Origin: ZC4RG29 sp964521255
Lineage (GTDB): Bacteria; Bacteroidota; Bacteroidia; Cytophagales; Cyclobacteriaceae
Length of the DNA stretch: 64,000 nt
Reading direction: 5' to 3'
NCBI GenBank assembly: GCA_964521255.1
Contig: CAZFRM010000008.1
Location: 62,001 to 126,000, forward strand
Shown here one piece after another: positions 54,706 through 64,000 of this stretch. Made by a program: the position numbers and the translations under genes. The notes under the pieces were generated by a model, which saw only the letters and a program-made list of their open reading frames with translations, made no database searches and was not told the origin of the DNA. Positions within the stretch are counted from its first letter, which is position 1. Every line of letters starts with the position of its first letter.

Positions 54706-55479
54706 TCATTCCTCAAAACTTATGTTCACCATACTATCATAACCCAGTCCCAACAATTCAGAGGCGTTACCTTTATAAATTCCAATCTCAAGGAGGCCGC
54801 TGCTATTAAATAATATAAAACACTCCCCTTCATCCACCTGATTATACTGTGTTTGAATGCGTCTGAATTTTTCTCCGCCGAACTGAATGGTATAAACTTT
54901 TCCTTTGCTTACTATGTCAAAGGCTTGTTGAGGTATGTTGGTGATTAAATTTCCAAATGTATCCACGTGAATGATATGACCCGCGATTTGTTTTTTTGTA
55001 GCCTTAACCTGGCGATCAATCATCTTCTTAAACATGCTCATGGGTTTACCCAGGTCATTGATGGAAACACCACTCGCCAGCTTTACCGCTGCCGGGGCAA
55101 AAATATCGCGCTCTGGAAAAGTGCTTTGAACAGGATTAAGCGAATTCAGCTCTACAAGATTCTGATGCTGTCGCTCACTAACCAATCCAAACAAACCATT
55201 GTCTGATCCTACAAAATAATGATCCTCCAACTGAACGACTATATAAGCATCATCCCGGTTCCCCGTAGCATGCACGCCAACAAGATGAACTGTCCCTTGT
55301 GGAAATTCACGAAATACAGACCGCAACACGAATGCAGCATGTCCAATATCACAGGAGGCAATCCGGTGCGTGATGTCTATTACTTTTATGCCCGGATTGA
55401 TAATAAATATTTTTGCCTTTATGGCTGCAACATAATGATCATTTTCACCTGAATCCGTAAGAAGTGTTACCAATGCCAT
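54706..55479 (-). CDS. S-adenosyl-L-methionine hydrolase (adenosine-forming), DUF62 family
   Basis: 257 residues. The SAM hydroxide-adenosyltransferase pattern is complete: TLLTDSGENDHYVAAIKAKI at the N-terminus (with Ser where most members have Phe in TDFG), ITHRIASCDIGHAAFVLRS, VGSDNGLFGL, ERDIFAPAAVKLASG and HVDTFGNLITNI in the C-terminal domain. The family splits SAM into adenosine and methionine. The related fluorinases need extra residues not seen here. It is a single-copy cytosolic housekeeping gene in most Bacteroidota. It is divergent from phoH with a 145-bp spacer, a pairing I consider common in this phylum. Confidence 0.9.
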   Translation of the reverse strand: MALVTLLTDSGENDHYVAAIKAKIFIINPGIKVIDITHRIASCDIGHAAFVLRSVFREFPQGTVHLVGVHATGNRDDAYIVVQLEDHYFVGSDNGLFGLVSERQHQNLVELNSLNPVQSTFPERDIFAPAAVKLASGVSINDLGKPMSMFKKMIDRQVKATKKQIAGHIIHVDTFGNLITNIPQQAFDIVSKGKVYTIQFGGEKFRRIQTQYNQVDEGECFILFNSSGLLEIGIYKGNASELLGLGYDSMVNISFEE

Positions 55480-55624
55480 GGGATAATTGAATATTAAGAA
55501 TTTTACTATTTACGACTTTATTTGCGATTGAGAAATTCCCGCTGTATTCCAGGTATCAAATTAGTTGAGATATGTTTACTTTTGTCAGGTTAATGTCTGG
55601 CGATAAAAATAAGTAATAAATTCT

Positions 55625-56584
55625 TTGATAGAGAAAGTAGTAACACTGGATAACATTTCACTGGTTGATTTTCTGGGGGTAGAGAATAAAACCATTGACT
55701 CATTGGCGGCCGCCTTCCCTAAAAGCAAAATTGTTTCGCGTGGTAACCAGATTGTAATTAAAGGAAGCACATCCGAACTTGTTCAGATTGATGATATCCT
55801 TAATGCGCTCATTGAACATTACCATAAATACGGCCGCATCACTGAAGAAAACGTACAGAATTACATCACGCGTGAACAGGAAATAATGCTTCCTGATTCC
55901 TCACCTTCATCCTCTTCAGATGAAGTGATCATTTATGGAACCAAAGGCAATCCCATAAAGCCAAAGACTGTAAACCAACAAACTCTTGTTACACTTGTAA
56001 AAGATAACGACCTGGTTTTTGCTTTAGGCCCGGCCGGTACGGGCAAAACTTATATCTCCGTAGCATTGGCCGTTCGGGCGCTTAAAAATAAAACGGTTAA
56101 GAAGATCATCATCACCCGGCCCGCAGTTGAGGCGGGTGAAAACCTTGGCTTTTTACCCGGTGATTTGAAAGAAAAAATCGATCCTTACCTGCGGCCTATT
56201 TACGATGCACTCAATGATATGATACCTTACGAAAAACTTAAGTATTATATGGAGCGCGAAATAATCGAAATTGCGCCACTGGCTTATATGAGGGGTCGAA
56301 CCCTAAACAATGCTTTCATTCTTCTGGATGAAGCACAAAACACTACGCCCATGCAAATGAAAATGTTTCTTACCCGCATGGGGCCGGATTCTAAAATGAT
56401 TGTTACCGGCGATGCCTCACAAGTTGACCTGCCCACTAAACAGAGTTCCGGGTTGAAGGAAGCGCTACGGATACTTAACGGTGTGAAGGGAATCGGATTC
56501 ATAGAGCTTAATGAAAAAGATGTTATCCGCCACAGGCTGGTGCGGGACATTATCGAAGCCTACCATCGGGAAAACAGGAGTTAA
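55625..56584 (+). CDS. phoH: PhoH-family ATPase
   Basis: 319 residues from a TTG at 55625. A stop precedes it in frame and no ATG occurs before the conserved KVVTLDNISLVDFLG segment, so TTG is the likely start. A KH-like N-terminal domain (~10-90, AAFPKSKIVSRGNQIVIKG) leads to the PhoH ATPase: Walker A GPAGTGKTYIS (~139-149), TRPAVEAGENLGFLPGDLKE, Walker B AFILLDEAQN, and MIVTGDASQVDLP. PhoH proteins are RNA-associated ATPases/helicases linked to RNA processing with YbeY. It ends at a T-rich hairpin (56599-56669). Confidence 0.92.
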   Translation: MIEKVVTLDNISLVDFLGVENKTIDSLAAAFPKSKIVSRGNQIVIKGSTSELVQIDDILNALIEHYHKYGRITEENVQNYITREQEIMLPDSSPSSSSDEVIIYGTKGNPIKPKTVNQQTLVTLVKDNDLVFALGPAGTGKTYISVALAVRALKNKTVKKIIITRPAVEAGENLGFLPGDLKEKIDPYLRPIYDALNDMIPYEKLKYYMEREIIEIAPLAYMRGRTLNNAFILLDEAQNTTPMQMKMFLTRMGPDSKMIVTGDASQVDLPTKQSSGLKEALRILNGVKGIGFIELNEKDVIRHRLVRDIIEAYHRENRS

Positions 56585-56598
56585 GGATTATTGATCAT

Positions 56599-56669
56599 TA
56601 GTCATAGGTCATTAGATTACGTTAATGTGACCAGATGATTTCCCAATGACCATTGACCAATGACTTTTT
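56599..56669 (+). terminator. Imperfect long hairpin with T-run after phoH
   Basis: GTCATAGGTCATTAG (56601-56615) can pair with the CAATGACCATTGAC stretch (56644-56657), followed by a third CAATGAC word and TTTTT (56664-56669). The GTCATTG words are arranged like the GGCAAT words of the hairpin at 5432-5478. It probably ends the phoH transcript and separates it from comEC. Confidence 0.6.
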
Positions 56670-56698
56670 CCTCTCACCTCAATTGATTATCTTCCCAC

Positions 56699-58783
56699 AT
56701 GCTGTCATGGATACCCTATGCGTTTGTGAGGTTCGTTATTGTTCTGGCCGGTGGAATAATATTAGGTATTTATTTCCCTGGCATGATATCGCTTTGGATA
56801 GCGATGGGAATGGTTGTGACACTGTCGGTATTTTATTTTCTTCTCATTTTTTTTAGAAGTGCATTATTAAAGTTTATTAATCCCGGCTTATTTGGTTTAC
56901 CGTTTTTAGCGCTTGCAGGATACGCGATCGTTCCGCTAAAAACGGAATCAAATGATCAGCAACATTTCATTCATTTTGATAGTACGCTCCATCACTATAA
57001 AGTCACGATAATCTCTTATCCGGAAGAAAAGAAAAGTTCCTGGAAAGAAGTGGGTGAAGTTACAGCGATTAAAACTCAGGAAGGATGGAAAGCCGTCAGT
57101 GGAAAAGTGTTAATGTATTTTGATAAAGGTGAATTTAAGTCTCCGTTTCGGTATGGAGATATACTCCTTATAAAGGGGAAACCGCAAAAAGTTTTACCTC
57201 CTCCTAACCCTTATGAATTTGATTACAAAAGATTCCTTTCTTTCCGAAATATTTTTCATCAACATTTCATAAAGAAGAAAGATGTTGTTTTTATTGAGCA
57301 CAATCCCCCAGGCAGGATTAAAGAATTGATGTTAAATGCAAGGGCATGGTCAGTTACCAACATTAAAAATTTTGTAAAGGGAGAACGTGAGCAAGCTATC
57401 GCCTCTGCACTTGTGCTGGGGATTACTGATAATATTGATGAAGATATTTTGCAGGCATACTCTGCATCCGGAGCAATGCATATTCTTGCCGTATCAGGGT
57501 TACACATCAGCATTCTTTACTCTATTATTATAGTGGTGCTGACGCCTTTGAAACGTTTCTCTTCAAATCAATGGACAGTGACACTAATCAGCCTGATATT
57601 GTTGTGGGGCTATGCATTCATTACGGGCTTGTCTCCTTCTGTGTTGCGTGCAGTGACAATGTTCTCATTCGTAGCGCTGGCAAAACCCTTTCAAAAAAAT
57701 TCAGATATTTATAACACACTGGCCCTTTCAGCATTTTGCCTTCTCCTTTATGATCCGTACCTGATTATGTCCGTTGGATTTCAGCTTTCTTATCTTGCTG
57801 TCCTTGGAATTGTTTATTTCTATCCGCGTTTCATTTTGATGTGGGCTCCATCATCATGGCTCATGACACACGTATGGAAAATAACCTGTGTTTCAATTGC
57901 AGCACAGATTGCAACATTCCCTCTTACGCTCCTTTACTTTCATCAGTTTCCTGTATATTTCCTGGTGGCAAATCTTTTTGTTATTCCCCTTTCATTTGTT
58001 GTCCTGGTGTTGGGATTATTTCTCATCACTGTAAGTTTTATTTCACCGCTTGCTGAACTGGCGGGAACTATCTTGACTTACGTAATAAAATTATTGAATG
58101 CGGGTGTTATACTAACCGAGAAGCTCCCGGGCAGTGTGATCACTCAAGTTCATCTTAGTACGTTTCAGTGTTGCTTATTGATGTTTTTGATCGTGAGTTT
58201 TATCGTATTTTTTCAGCTTCGAAAGTTCTGGCTTTTATATGTAAGCCTGGCTTTAACTGCAGGTTTTGCAGTGCCACATTGGGTACATTTTCAGGAAACT
58301 CAAAATACAAGCAAGCTTGTTGTGTACAATGTAAGAGGACACTCTGTTATTGATATTCTGAATCGTGGTAATGCGTATTACTTTACAGACTCTTTACTGT
58401 TGGCAAGCCCGGAACAAATCGCATATCAACTTAATAATAACAGAACAGCAAATTTGGTTCGATCCGTTTATCCGGGTGATTCGCTTTCCATTGTTCGGAA
58501 TCTTAATGGTTGCAGGTTGATTCAATGGAACAATGTGTCACTGTTACAAATCACTCATAAAGATTTTAGTTTTACGGATGACTTTTCCGTGGATTACGTG
58601 ATCATTGCTAACAATGCGGTACGCAGTTTCAAATCAATTCAAAATAAAGTTAACAGCCTTAACTTCATCATTGATAGCAGTAACTCCAGAAATGTTGCGG
58701 AAGTATTAATTCAGGAGTCAAGACAAATTAGTCAACCAATACATTCAGTTTTGCACAGCGGTGCTTTTATTGCCAAATTATAA
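56699..58783 (+). CDS. ComEC/Rec2-family DNA-uptake channel protein, without metallo-beta-lactamase domain
   Basis: 694 residues, strongly hydrophobic. The N-terminal DUF4131 part (two or three helices then a beta domain, ~1-190, with FRYGDILLIKGKPQKVLPPP and NPYEFDYKRFLSFRNIFHQH) leads to the Competence channel domain (~225-500) with ALVLGITDNIDEDILQAYSA and the signature SGAMHILAVSGLHISILYSI. The C-terminal ~150 residues are soluble and end SVLHSGAFIAKL, with no HxHxDH metallo-beta-lactamase motif. Many Bacteroidota ComEC proteins have this shorter form. It would carry single-stranded DNA across the inner membrane during transformation. The next gene starts 4 bp downstream. Confidence 0.88.
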   Translation: MLSWIPYAFVRFVIVLAGGIILGIYFPGMISLWIAMGMVVTLSVFYFLLIFFRSALLKFINPGLFGLPFLALAGYAIVPLKTESNDQQHFIHFDSTLHHYKVTIISYPEEKKSSWKEVGEVTAIKTQEGWKAVSGKVLMYFDKGEFKSPFRYGDILLIKGKPQKVLPPPNPYEFDYKRFLSFRNIFHQHFIKKKDVVFIEHNPPGRIKELMLNARAWSVTNIKNFVKGEREQAIASALVLGITDNIDEDILQAYSASGAMHILAVSGLHISILYSIIIVVLTPLKRFSSNQWTVTLISLILLWGYAFITGLSPSVLRAVTMFSFVALAKPFQKNSDIYNTLALSAFCLLLYDPYLIMSVGFQLSYLAVLGIVYFYPRFILMWAPSSWLMTHVWKITCVSIAAQIATFPLTLLYFHQFPVYFLVANLFVIPLSFVVLVLGLFLITVSFISPLAELAGTILTYVIKLLNAGVILTEKLPGSVITQVHLSTFQCCLLMFLIVSFIVFFQLRKFWLLYVSLALTAGFAVPHWVHFQETQNTSKLVVYNVRGHSVIDILNRGNAYYFTDSLLLASPEQIAYQLNNNRTANLVRSVYPGDSLSIVRNLNGCRLIQWNNVSLLQITHKDFSFTDDFSVDYVIIANNAVRSFKSIQNKVNSLNFIIDSSNSRNVAEVLIQESRQISQPIHSVLHSGAFIAKL

Positions 58784-58787
58784 TCGT

Positions 58788-59567
58788 ATGGATATTGTAC
58801 TGTACAATGTAAGTGAACATATTGCTTCAATCACATTGAATCGCCCTGAGAAACGGAATGCGCTAAACCCTGAGTTGATCACTGCGCTAAAAGATGCATT
58901 TCATCGCGCTGAACAAGATGATAATGTCAAAGTGGTTATTTTACAAGCTAATGGAGATGCGTTTTGCGGTGGAGCTGATCTCTCATACCTTCAAAAACTT
59001 CAGCACTTTTCTTATGAAGAAAATCTCACGGATGCGATAAGCTTGAAAGATTTGTTCTGGCAAATTTATTCGTTCAAAAAAATTGTCATCGCCAAAGTAT
59101 CAGGCCCTGCGCTTGCGGGAGGATTTGGACTCGCAACAGTTTGCGACTTGTGCCTGGCATCTGAGGAAGCATCATTTGCTTATACAGAAGTAAAAATTGG
59201 TTTTGTTCCTGCTCTTGTATTGGTCTTCCTGCTAAGAAAAGTGGGTGATGCAAAAGCAAAACAATTGCTGCTTACAGGAAATTTCTTTACAGCAAAAGAA
59301 ATGAAAGAGGCTGGTCTGGTGTACAAAATATTTAGTAAGGAACAATTAGATGCAGAAGGGACAAAATTTGCCATGAACCTGGTACGATCCAACTCAGGTT
59401 ACGCCATGATGATTACGAAGAAAGCAATAAATGATTTCGAGTCGTCTTTATTAAAAGATGCTTTGCATAATGCTGCCGTTATAAATGCGCAGGCAAGGAG
59501 CAGCGATGATTGTAAAAAAGGTATTGCTGCATTTCTGAATAAACAAAAAATCGACTGGAGTTTATAA
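58788..59567 (+). CDS. Enoyl-CoA hydratase/isomerase (crotonase) family protein
   Basis: 259 residues from the ATG at 58788, 4 bp after the comEC stop. An upstream TTG inside comEC is rejected. The crotonase pattern is HIASITLNRPEKRNALNPEL, the oxyanion-hole strand DAFCGGADLSYL (~57-68), the second half GPALAGGFGLATVCDLCLAS, and EASFAYTEVKIGFVPALV. Glycine spacing of the oxyanion hole is intact. It resembles the methylglutaconyl-CoA hydratase branch, but the acyl-CoA substrate is not certain. It acts in the cytosol, in fatty-acid or branched-chain amino-acid breakdown. Translational coupling with comEC is likely, though the functions are unrelated. Confidence 0.9.
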   Translation: MDIVLYNVSEHIASITLNRPEKRNALNPELITALKDAFHRAEQDDNVKVVILQANGDAFCGGADLSYLQKLQHFSYEENLTDAISLKDLFWQIYSFKKIVIAKVSGPALAGGFGLATVCDLCLASEEASFAYTEVKIGFVPALVLVFLLRKVGDAKAKQLLLTGNFFTAKEMKEAGLVYKIFSKEQLDAEGTKFAMNLVRSNSGYAMMITKKAINDFESSLLKDALHNAAVINAQARSSDDCKKGIAAFLNKQKIDWSL

Positions 59568-59636
59568 CCTATAACTACATGTGTGTGATGTCAATACTTT
59601 AAATACTTATATAGCTAAAATTAAGAATCAAAGCAC

Positions 59637-61568
59637 ATGTCCTCTCCTGTTTCAATCTTAAAACAATACTGGAAGCATTCGCAATTCCGGCCGATGCAGG
59701 AGGAGATCATAAATTCCGTATTAAAAAATCAAGATACACTAGCGTTGCTACCCACAGGTGGCGGTAAATCGGTTTGCTTTCAGGTACCAGCGCTAATTAT
59801 GGATGGGATTTGCATTGTTGTTAGTCCGCTGATTGCACTTATGAATGACCAGGTAGATCAATTACGAAAAAAAGGAATCGATGCGATAGCTATACATTCT
59901 GGAATGGGACGAAGAGAGATTGATATTTATCTTGACAATTGCATTTATGGCAAAGTAAAATTTCTTTACGTCTCACCGGAAAGGCTGCAAACAGAAATTT
60001 TTCAGGAACGTGCAAAGAAGATGAATGTCTGTCTCATTGCTGTAGATGAAGCACATTGTATTTCTCAATGGGGATATGACTTTCGGCCCCCATATTTGTT
60101 GATAGCAAGCTTACGAGAATTTGCACCCGAAGCTCCTATCATAGCGCTCACAGCAACAGCGATCAGAAATGTTCAGGATGATATCGTTGAGAAACTATTG
60201 TTTCGCATTCCGTATGAAACTTTTCGTAAAACATTCGCACGCAAAAATTTATCGCTGGTTATCCGCAAAGTGGACAATAAAGATAAAAAGCTTGTAGAAA
60301 TACTGCAGAAAGTAAGAGGATCTGCTATTGTGTATGTGCGGTCGAGAAAGGCAACTCAAGCGGTATCAGCAATGTTGTCTAAGCGGAATATCAACGCTTC
60401 ATTTTATCACGCTGGTATTCCAATGGAAGACCGGTTGAAAACGCAACAGGAATGGATTAGTAATGACGTACGTGTAATGGTAGCAACAAATGCTTTTGGC
60501 ATGGGCATAGATAAACCCGACGTCCGGTTAGTCATTCATTTGGACTTACCCGAAAATCTTGAATCATACTACCAGGAAGCAGGACGTGCAGGGCGTGATG
60601 AGCAACGCGCTTATGCTACCATTCTTTACAATGAGGCGGATGTAAACGCACTTCAAACAAAAGTAGAACAGTCTTATCCTACCATAAATTATTTAAAGAA
60701 AGTTTATCAGGCATTGGCTAACTATTTTCAATTAGCCGTTGGCAGTGGTGAAGGTGAAAGTTATGATTTTGATTTGCATGAATTTTCTGATCGCTTTCAA
60801 CTTCATGCAAATGAAGTATTCAATGCTCTGAAAAAACTTGATGAAGAGGGTGTACTCCAATTTAATGAGAGCTTTTTTAGTCCTTCACAACTTCACATAA
60901 CGTTTGAGCCCGTCAAGATTTATGAATTCCAGATAGCCAATGCATCGTTCGACCCGTTGATTAAAATGCTTCTTCGCCTTTACGGTGGTGAATTGTATTC
61001 AGGGTTTGTTCGTATTTCAGAATCCTATCTTGCCAGAGCTTTGAAAGTTTCAGTCGAAAGCCTGGTAAGCAGTCTCAAACACCTTGATCAACTAAAGGTG
61101 GTGATTTATAAACCCGTCAAAGATCAGCCCCAAATAACGTTCACGCTACCTCGTCAGGATGCCGAACGTCTGCCTTTAAACATCGACCGCATGAAAGAGC
61201 GGAAAGAGGTGGTTACATCTAAAATGAAAGCAATAATAAATTATGCAACGACTACCCACCAATGCCGCATGCAATTCATCCAGGATTACTTCGGAGAAAA
61301 AGGAACTGAGGTATGTAACATTTGTGATGTGTGTATTGCAAAAAGAAAGCAAGAGAACCTGACGGAATCATCAACATTAAAAAGAGAAGTACTGCTGCTG
61401 CTCTCAAAAAAAATAATGAGTGTGGAGCAGTTGGAAGAACACATAGCGCCAAAAGACCGGGAGCTTTTTGTTGACGTAATCCGTGAAATGGTTGATGACG
61501 GAGAACTTATTTACGATGAAGTGTGGCGGTTAATGAAGGTAGAAAAAAACCATCGTAAGAAAGTTTAA
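59637..61568 (+). CDS. recQ: RecQ-family ATP-dependent DNA helicase, extended Bacteroidota form
   Basis: 643 residues. RecQ helicase core: FRPMQEEIINSVL, Walker A LLPTGGGKSVCF, VSPLIALMNDQV, Walker B with VDEAHCISQWGYDFRP, ALTATA, YVRSRKATQ and ATNAFGMGIDKPDVRLVIH, then the arginine-finger motif YYQEAGRAGRDEQ. The zinc-binding CRMQFIQDYFGEKGTEVCNI is not placed directly after the helicase as in E. coli RecQ. It lies ~190 residues further on (~540-570), after two winged-helix-like stretches (~350-500). A short C-terminal helical region follows, and no HRDC domain is recognised. It unwinds duplex and recombination structures with 3'-5' polarity in the family. Confidence 0.92.
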   Translation: MSSPVSILKQYWKHSQFRPMQEEIINSVLKNQDTLALLPTGGGKSVCFQVPALIMDGICIVVSPLIALMNDQVDQLRKKGIDAIAIHSGMGRREIDIYLDNCIYGKVKFLYVSPERLQTEIFQERAKKMNVCLIAVDEAHCISQWGYDFRPPYLLIASLREFAPEAPIIALTATAIRNVQDDIVEKLLFRIPYETFRKTFARKNLSLVIRKVDNKDKKLVEILQKVRGSAIVYVRSRKATQAVSAMLSKRNINASFYHAGIPMEDRLKTQQEWISNDVRVMVATNAFGMGIDKPDVRLVIHLDLPENLESYYQEAGRAGRDEQRAYATILYNEADVNALQTKVEQSYPTINYLKKVYQALANYFQLAVGSGEGESYDFDLHEFSDRFQLHANEVFNALKKLDEEGVLQFNESFFSPSQLHITFEPVKIYEFQIANASFDPLIKMLLRLYGGELYSGFVRISESYLARALKVSVESLVSSLKHLDQLKVVIYKPVKDQPQITFTLPRQDAERLPLNIDRMKERKEVVTSKMKAIINYATTTHQCRMQFIQDYFGEKGTEVCNICDVCIAKRKQENLTESSTLKREVLLLLSKKIMSVEQLEEHIAPKDRELFVDVIREMVDDGELIYDEVWRLMKVEKNHRKKV

Positions 61569-61763
61569 AAGAACCTTAGCGACTCGCCGAACATGTTTGG
61601 GCTTATGGTCACGCGTGTAATGATTAATCGAAGACACAGTGGACAATTCTGTCCTTAGCCATCTCCTCTTCCTGAAGACAATATATTAGAAGCTAAAATT
61701 GTTAAATTTCATTCCTTAAATTTAACCTTGAAGCTGAAGTTTTATCATTAGCTTCGATTAGCT

Positions 61764-63983
61764 ATGCCAACCAAACTGTTTATTCTCCTCAGCATTATCT
61801 GTTGCACAGCGTATGCTCAACCCACTCCCATTGAAGCACGGGTAACTGACTTCAACGGCAGACCGACAATTTTTATTAACAAAAAACCTGAATATCCAAT
61901 GTTCTATTCCCTCACAGATGTTCCGGGCGGGCGTTGGGCATGGGAAGAAGTGCCTCGTTACAATATGAAATCCTTTTGTGATATCGGCGTTAAACTTATC
62001 CAGGTAGATATCGCCTTTGACCACGTATGGAAAGAAGATAACACCATTGCGTTAGACACTATACAACGCCAACTGCGAAGTGTAATTGACATATGTCCCG
62101 AAGCTGCCATTTTTATCCGCTTTCATGTAAATCCGCCAAAATGGTGGCAAAAAAAATTCAGCGAGGAGAATACCGTCTATGCAGATCGTGAACCTAAACC
62201 GGATATAAGCTGGGGCATTCAGCGCATCATTGAAGATGATGAAGAAACTCCCCCGCGACATAGCCTTGCTTCTGAAAAGTGGAAGACTGAAGCAACTGAA
62301 AAGCTAATTCAAATGCTTTCTCAGTTAAAACATTTACCGGAAGCTAATGCACTCGCCGGTATACAAATAGCCGGAGGTGTATATGGGGAATGGCACTACT
62401 GGGGTTTTATTGAAAATGAACCTGACATGAGCAACCCTATGCTCTTGTATTTTCGAAATTGGTTGACACAAAAATATAAATCAAACAAAGCGCTGCAATC
62501 AGCATGGGGAAACAAGACGGTTACATTGACGAACGCCCAACTGCCAACACTCGCCCAACGTATAGAAACACAAGAAGGAGTATTTCGAAATCCGATTTCA
62601 GAACGAAATGTCATCGATTATTACGAAGCACAACACCAGGTAGTAGCAGAAGATATTCTTCACTTTTGCAAAGTGGTGAAAGAGAATTGGCCGAGACCGA
62701 TTATAACAGGAGCATTCTATGGCTATTTCTATTCCATTTTTGGACGGGAAGCTTCAGGCGGTCACTTACAATTGCAACATGTTTTGAACTCACCTTATAT
62801 AGATTTTCTTTCTGGTCCGGGAGCATATTATCCAAGTGCAGTAGAGATGGGTGACCCATATCGTTCAAGAAGCCTCATTAACTCAATAACACTTCATGGA
62901 AAATTGTGGCTCGATGAAATGGATCAGCAAACGCCGCTTGTACCATTAAAGGAAAACGATTACCAGGTAAGTCTTGAAAAAAGTATTGCCCAGGTAAGAC
63001 GAAATGTATTGTTCACTTTCAGCAAAGGCCAGGGACTTTGGTTTTATGATTTTGGGCCTGCCGGATTTAACGGAGGGGCAAGACTTAAAGATCACGGCAC
63101 ATGGGGCTGGTGGGATGAACCGACTTTACGGAACGATATCAAAAATCTTAAAATCATTCTTGAACAACAAATGTCTCAGGCATACAAAAGTGATGCAGAT
63201 GTATTGCTTGTGCATGACACGGAATCATTCTATCATACAGGCAGCAGTAGAAAACATTCGGGCGTGGCGCACTGGGCCAATAACTGGGTACCGGTTGGTA
63301 TATTTAAAAGTGGTGTCGTGCACGATGCCATTCACCTTGACGATTTGGATAAAGTAAATATTGATCAATACAAAGTAGTTGTGTTTGTGAACACATTTGT
63401 ATTGAAAGCCAAACACAGAAATGAAATTGCCAGCAAGGTGGCAAAAAATAACCGGCATCTCGTATGGATCTACGCACCCGGCTATAGCGACGGTTCAAAA
63501 CTTCTTCTTTCAAATATGGAAGACGTAACGAAAATAAAATTAACCCGTGTCAATCTTAACGATACCATAACCATAGATGTAGATACCACAATAGCGAACA
63601 GCTATTCCTTCTCCCTAAAAAATGCGATGACATCTCCTTTATTTGCTGTGATGGATGAAAACTCCAGGTCGTTCGGAAAGATCAAAAATTCAAATTATTC
63701 AGGTCTCGCATCAAAGACACTCAAAGAAAGTACTTCATGGTTCATGAGTCTTCCTTTTGATAACAATAAGGTTTGGCGCCATATTTTTAAGCAAGCAAAT
63801 GTTCATACCTACACCGACAGCGAAACTATTATTTACGGCGGCAGCGGTTTATTAAGCGTTCATACTAAAAACGGCGGGCCAATATCTTTTACTTTGAAAA
63901 ACGGAAAGCAGGTTACTTATAACCTGCCACCCAACACAACATGGCTGCTGAATAATGAATCCGGTGAAGTTGTTCTTAAGTAG
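61764..63983 (+). CDS. Secreted GH42-like (clan GH-A) beta-galactosidase-type hydrolase
   Basis: 739 residues with a signal peptide ending at TAYAQ. The N-terminal TIM barrel (~30-430) carries the likely acid/base Glu209 in IAGGVYGEWHYWG and a likely nucleophile Glu385 in KLWLDEMDQQTPL. Strong aromatic lining such as NPPKWWQKK is also present. The ~470-600 region (DADVLLVHDTESFYH, KVVVFVNTFVLKAK) resembles the class-I glutamine-amidotransferase-like trimerisation domain of GH42 enzymes. A C-terminal beta domain ends the protein. The family assignment is by overall architecture, and another GH-A family (for example GH164-like) is possible. It is at the window edge, so its locus cannot be judged. 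No SusC/D pair is visible next to it. Confidence 0.72.
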   Translation: MPTKLFILLSIICCTAYAQPTPIEARVTDFNGRPTIFINKKPEYPMFYSLTDVPGGRWAWEEVPRYNMKSFCDIGVKLIQVDIAFDHVWKEDNTIALDTIQRQLRSVIDICPEAAIFIRFHVNPPKWWQKKFSEENTVYADREPKPDISWGIQRIIEDDEETPPRHSLASEKWKTEATEKLIQMLSQLKHLPEANALAGIQIAGGVYGEWHYWGFIENEPDMSNPMLLYFRNWLTQKYKSNKALQSAWGNKTVTLTNAQLPTLAQRIETQEGVFRNPISERNVIDYYEAQHQVVAEDILHFCKVVKENWPRPIITGAFYGYFYSIFGREASGGHLQLQHVLNSPYIDFLSGPGAYYPSAVEMGDPYRSRSLINSITLHGKLWLDEMDQQTPLVPLKENDYQVSLEKSIAQVRRNVLFTFSKGQGLWFYDFGPAGFNGGARLKDHGTWGWWDEPTLRNDIKNLKIILEQQMSQAYKSDADVLLVHDTESFYHTGSSRKHSGVAHWANNWVPVGIFKSGVVHDAIHLDDLDKVNIDQYKVVVFVNTFVLKAKHRNEIASKVAKNNRHLVWIYAPGYSDGSKLLLSNMEDVTKIKLTRVNLNDTITIDVDTTIANSYSFSLKNAMTSPLFAVMDENSRSFGKIKNSNYSGLASKTLKESTSWFMSLPFDNNKVWRHIFKQANVHTYTDSETIIYGGSGLLSVHTKNGGPISFTLKNGKQVTYNLPPNTTWLLNNESGEVVLK

Positions 63984-64000
63984 TAGTTATTCCTTTATTA

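Overview
The window looks like a Bacteroidota chromosome, most likely a Cytophagales-type soil or aquatic glycan degrader. The evidence is three SusC/SusD pairs, two FecR/ECF-sigma regulatory pairs, several glycoside hydrolases and esterases, FG-GAP/UnbV lipoproteins, weak ribosome-binding sites, and housekeeping genes of the Bacteroidota type (PhoH, ComEC, RecQ, SAM hydrolase). This assignment rests on gene content only. No phage, transposase, rRNA or CRISPR array was seen.

Layout. 1-5352: a ribose/ADP-ribose-like set (sugar permease, exported ADP-ribosylglycohydrolase, divergent ribokinase), a secreted GH32 fructanase, a DUF1059 protein and two gene remnants. 5934-15156: an unusual cluster. 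It has a SusC and an SusD of the non-glycan type, a small lipoprotein, a secreted RidA, a Tat-exported lipoprotein D-amino-acid-oxidase-like enzyme with permuted order, then on the other strand an AEC permease and a Tat-exported PLP aminotransferase. Together they suggest amine or amino-acid chemistry in the periplasm. 15618-28517: an alpha-glucan (dextran) utilisation locus with a six-hairpin glycosidase, a SusE-like lipoprotein with three binding modules, a GH66 dextranase, SusD, STN-SusC, FecR and a divergent ECF sigma factor. 28663-34582: a block of four CE1-type esterase genes (five catalytic domains) bounded on both sides by a ~98-bp palindromic repeat. 34672-49960: the rest of that minus-strand locus, with GH51 arabinofuranosidase, a headless LacI remnant, two large FG-GAP lipoproteins, SusD, STN-SusC, FecR and sigma. 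It probably targets feruloylated or acetylated arabinoxylan-like glycans. 50254-51530: a graveyard of four fused, frameshifted remnants (zinc alcohol dehydrogenase, GH95, GH43 C-terminus, GH51 N-terminus) next to tRNA-Leu(CAA). 52315-63983: ordinary chromosomal genes (M48 protease, small membrane protein, monooxygenase, SAM hydrolase, phoH, comEC, crotonase, recQ) and a secreted GH42-like enzyme at the right edge.

The most interesting observations are these. (1) A stem-loop with a near-identical 7-nt loop lies exactly 60 nt from the FecR stop codon in both FecR-SusC spacers. A T-tract follows it only on the antisense strand, so it could be the terminator of an antisense RNA over the susC leader. 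(2) The periplasmic oxidase/RidA/aminotransferase cluster. (3) The repeat-bounded esterase block. (4) The glycosidase graveyard. (5) LacI-type palindromes left beside a LacI gene that has lost its DNA-binding half.
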